Shown: one piece after another, positions 6,381 to 6,708 of the stretch
How the letters are laid out: every line of letters begins with the position of its first letter
Numbering within the stretch: the stretch's first letter is position 1
Program-made: the position numbers and the translations under genes
Origin: Candidatus Mcinerneyibacteriota bacterium
GTDB taxonomy: Bacteria > AUK180 > JAQVHJ01
DNA length: 6,708 nucleotides
Reading direction: 5' to 3'
Assembly (NCBI GenBank): GCA_030630935.1
Contig: DAOVMD010000169.1
Location: 1 to 6,708 of the forward strand
Notes under the pieces: generated by a model
Told to the model about the DNA's origin: nothing
The model's input: the letters and a program-made list of their open reading frames with translations, nothing else
The model's database searches: none

Positions 6381-6519
6381 CTACTGATGTATTCTAATAT
6401 ATAATGCAAATTAATTCGGTGCCAGCCCACACAAAGCATTGCCAAATTCATTGTTTATTTTTATGTTTTTTATTATTTTTGCGGTGTGTTCAGTGGTTAA
6501 TTTTTTATCTTTTTTTGAT
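6381..6519. other. Non-coding stretch with no clear feature
   Basis: Apart from the faint dispersed motif near 6481-6498, nothing is recognisable here: no reading frame of note, no strong inverted repeat and no promoter that would serve a known gene. The composition is very T-rich after 6450. Confidence 0.5.
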
Positions 6520-6523
6520 GGTA

Positions 6524-6586
6524 TCACAGATTGTGATACCAAATAATTTCTCTAACAAGTTGTAAGAGTTTTGGTTTATTTTCATA
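6524..6586 (-). pseudogene. Decayed DUF1016 fragment B (20 codons)
   Basis: The minus strand reads YENKPKLLQLVREII, then WYHNL and a stop. It aligns without gaps to residues 90-109 of the intact protein (YENKPKLQPLVGEIP, WSHNL), 15 of 20 identical. A 9-bp-arm inverted repeat GGTATCACA-GAT-TGTGATACC (6520-6540) overlaps its end. No start codon or further family sequence is visible on either side. It is a second, independently worn relic of the same segment as fragment A. Confidence 0.72.
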
Positions 6587-6590
6587 TTTT

Positions 6591-6607
6591 CATACGGGAG
6601 GACATAG
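6591..6607 (+). repeat. Dispersed repeat copy 4 (truncated)
   Basis: CATACGGGAGGA matches the left end of copy 3, but the sequence then diverges to CATAG and a TCGCTTCGCTC stretch. The left edge is preceded by an 8-bp tandem duplication TTTTCATA (6579-6594), the first unit of which belongs to the decayed DUF1016 fragment next to it. Confidence 0.55.
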
Positions 6608-6650
6608 TATCGCTTCGCTCTACAAGTAAGAATTAAGAATGAATAATGAA

Positions 6651-6675
6651 CCAGGCACCACGTAGGGTGGCCTGG
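6651..6675. repeat. GC-rich imperfect hairpin
   Basis: CCAGGCACC pairs with GGTGGCCTGG, a 6-bp plus 3-bp stem with one bulged base around the loop ACGTAG. It is another GC-rich REP-like hairpin in an AT-rich setting, close to the window end, so any partner copies lie outside view. Confidence 0.55.
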
Positions 6676-6708
6676 CGCCGAAGAGAAGAATGTTTTTTGG
6701 GATACAAT

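Overview
This is an AT-rich window with two intact genes, both on the minus strand, set in long non-coding stretches full of repeats, hairpins and decayed gene fragments. The host cannot be named. Both genes have AAGGAG ribosome binding sites and TTGACA/TATAAT-type promoters, which argues against a typical Bacteroidota host, whose promoters and translation signals differ. The repeat-rich accessory character suggests a free-living or environmental bacterium, possibly from a little-studied phylum; this is inference.

Layout. Positions 1-443 hold three tandem copies of a 52-bp repeat, two hairpins (one a perfect 22-bp palindrome) and copy 1 of a dispersed repeat with core GGGAGGATTAAGTTCTTAT. Positions 444-4265 (minus) encode a 1273-residue STAND-type protein: an N-terminal NERD nuclease-like domain, a central NACHT NTPase, and a long helical C-terminus with at least one HEAT-like repeat. 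Positions 4266-4811 contain its promoter, copy 2 of the dispersed repeat, three closely spaced hairpins and a broken ORF6N-like gene fragment. Positions 4812-5843 (minus) encode a complete 343-residue DUF1016 (YhcG-type) protein with a C-terminal PD-(D/E)XK nuclease domain. Positions 5844-6708 carry its promoter, a second array of the 52-bp repeat, two short decayed copies of the same DUF1016 segment, copies 3 and 4 of the dispersed repeat, and more hairpins.

How the parts may work together. Prokaryotic NACHT proteins with N-terminal effector nucleases are established as a class of NLR-like anti-phage proteins; the C-terminus would sense a phage signal, the NACHT would switch or oligomerise, and the NERD domain would cut nucleic acid. 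DUF1016 proteins are nucleases common in accessory islands. Each gene has its own promoter and the gap is 546 bp, so they look like two independently acquired island modules rather than one operon. The strongest unusual signal is the architecture: related direct repeats bracket each gene, the 52-bp array lies on both outer flanks, and two relics preserve the same short segment of the DUF1016 gene.
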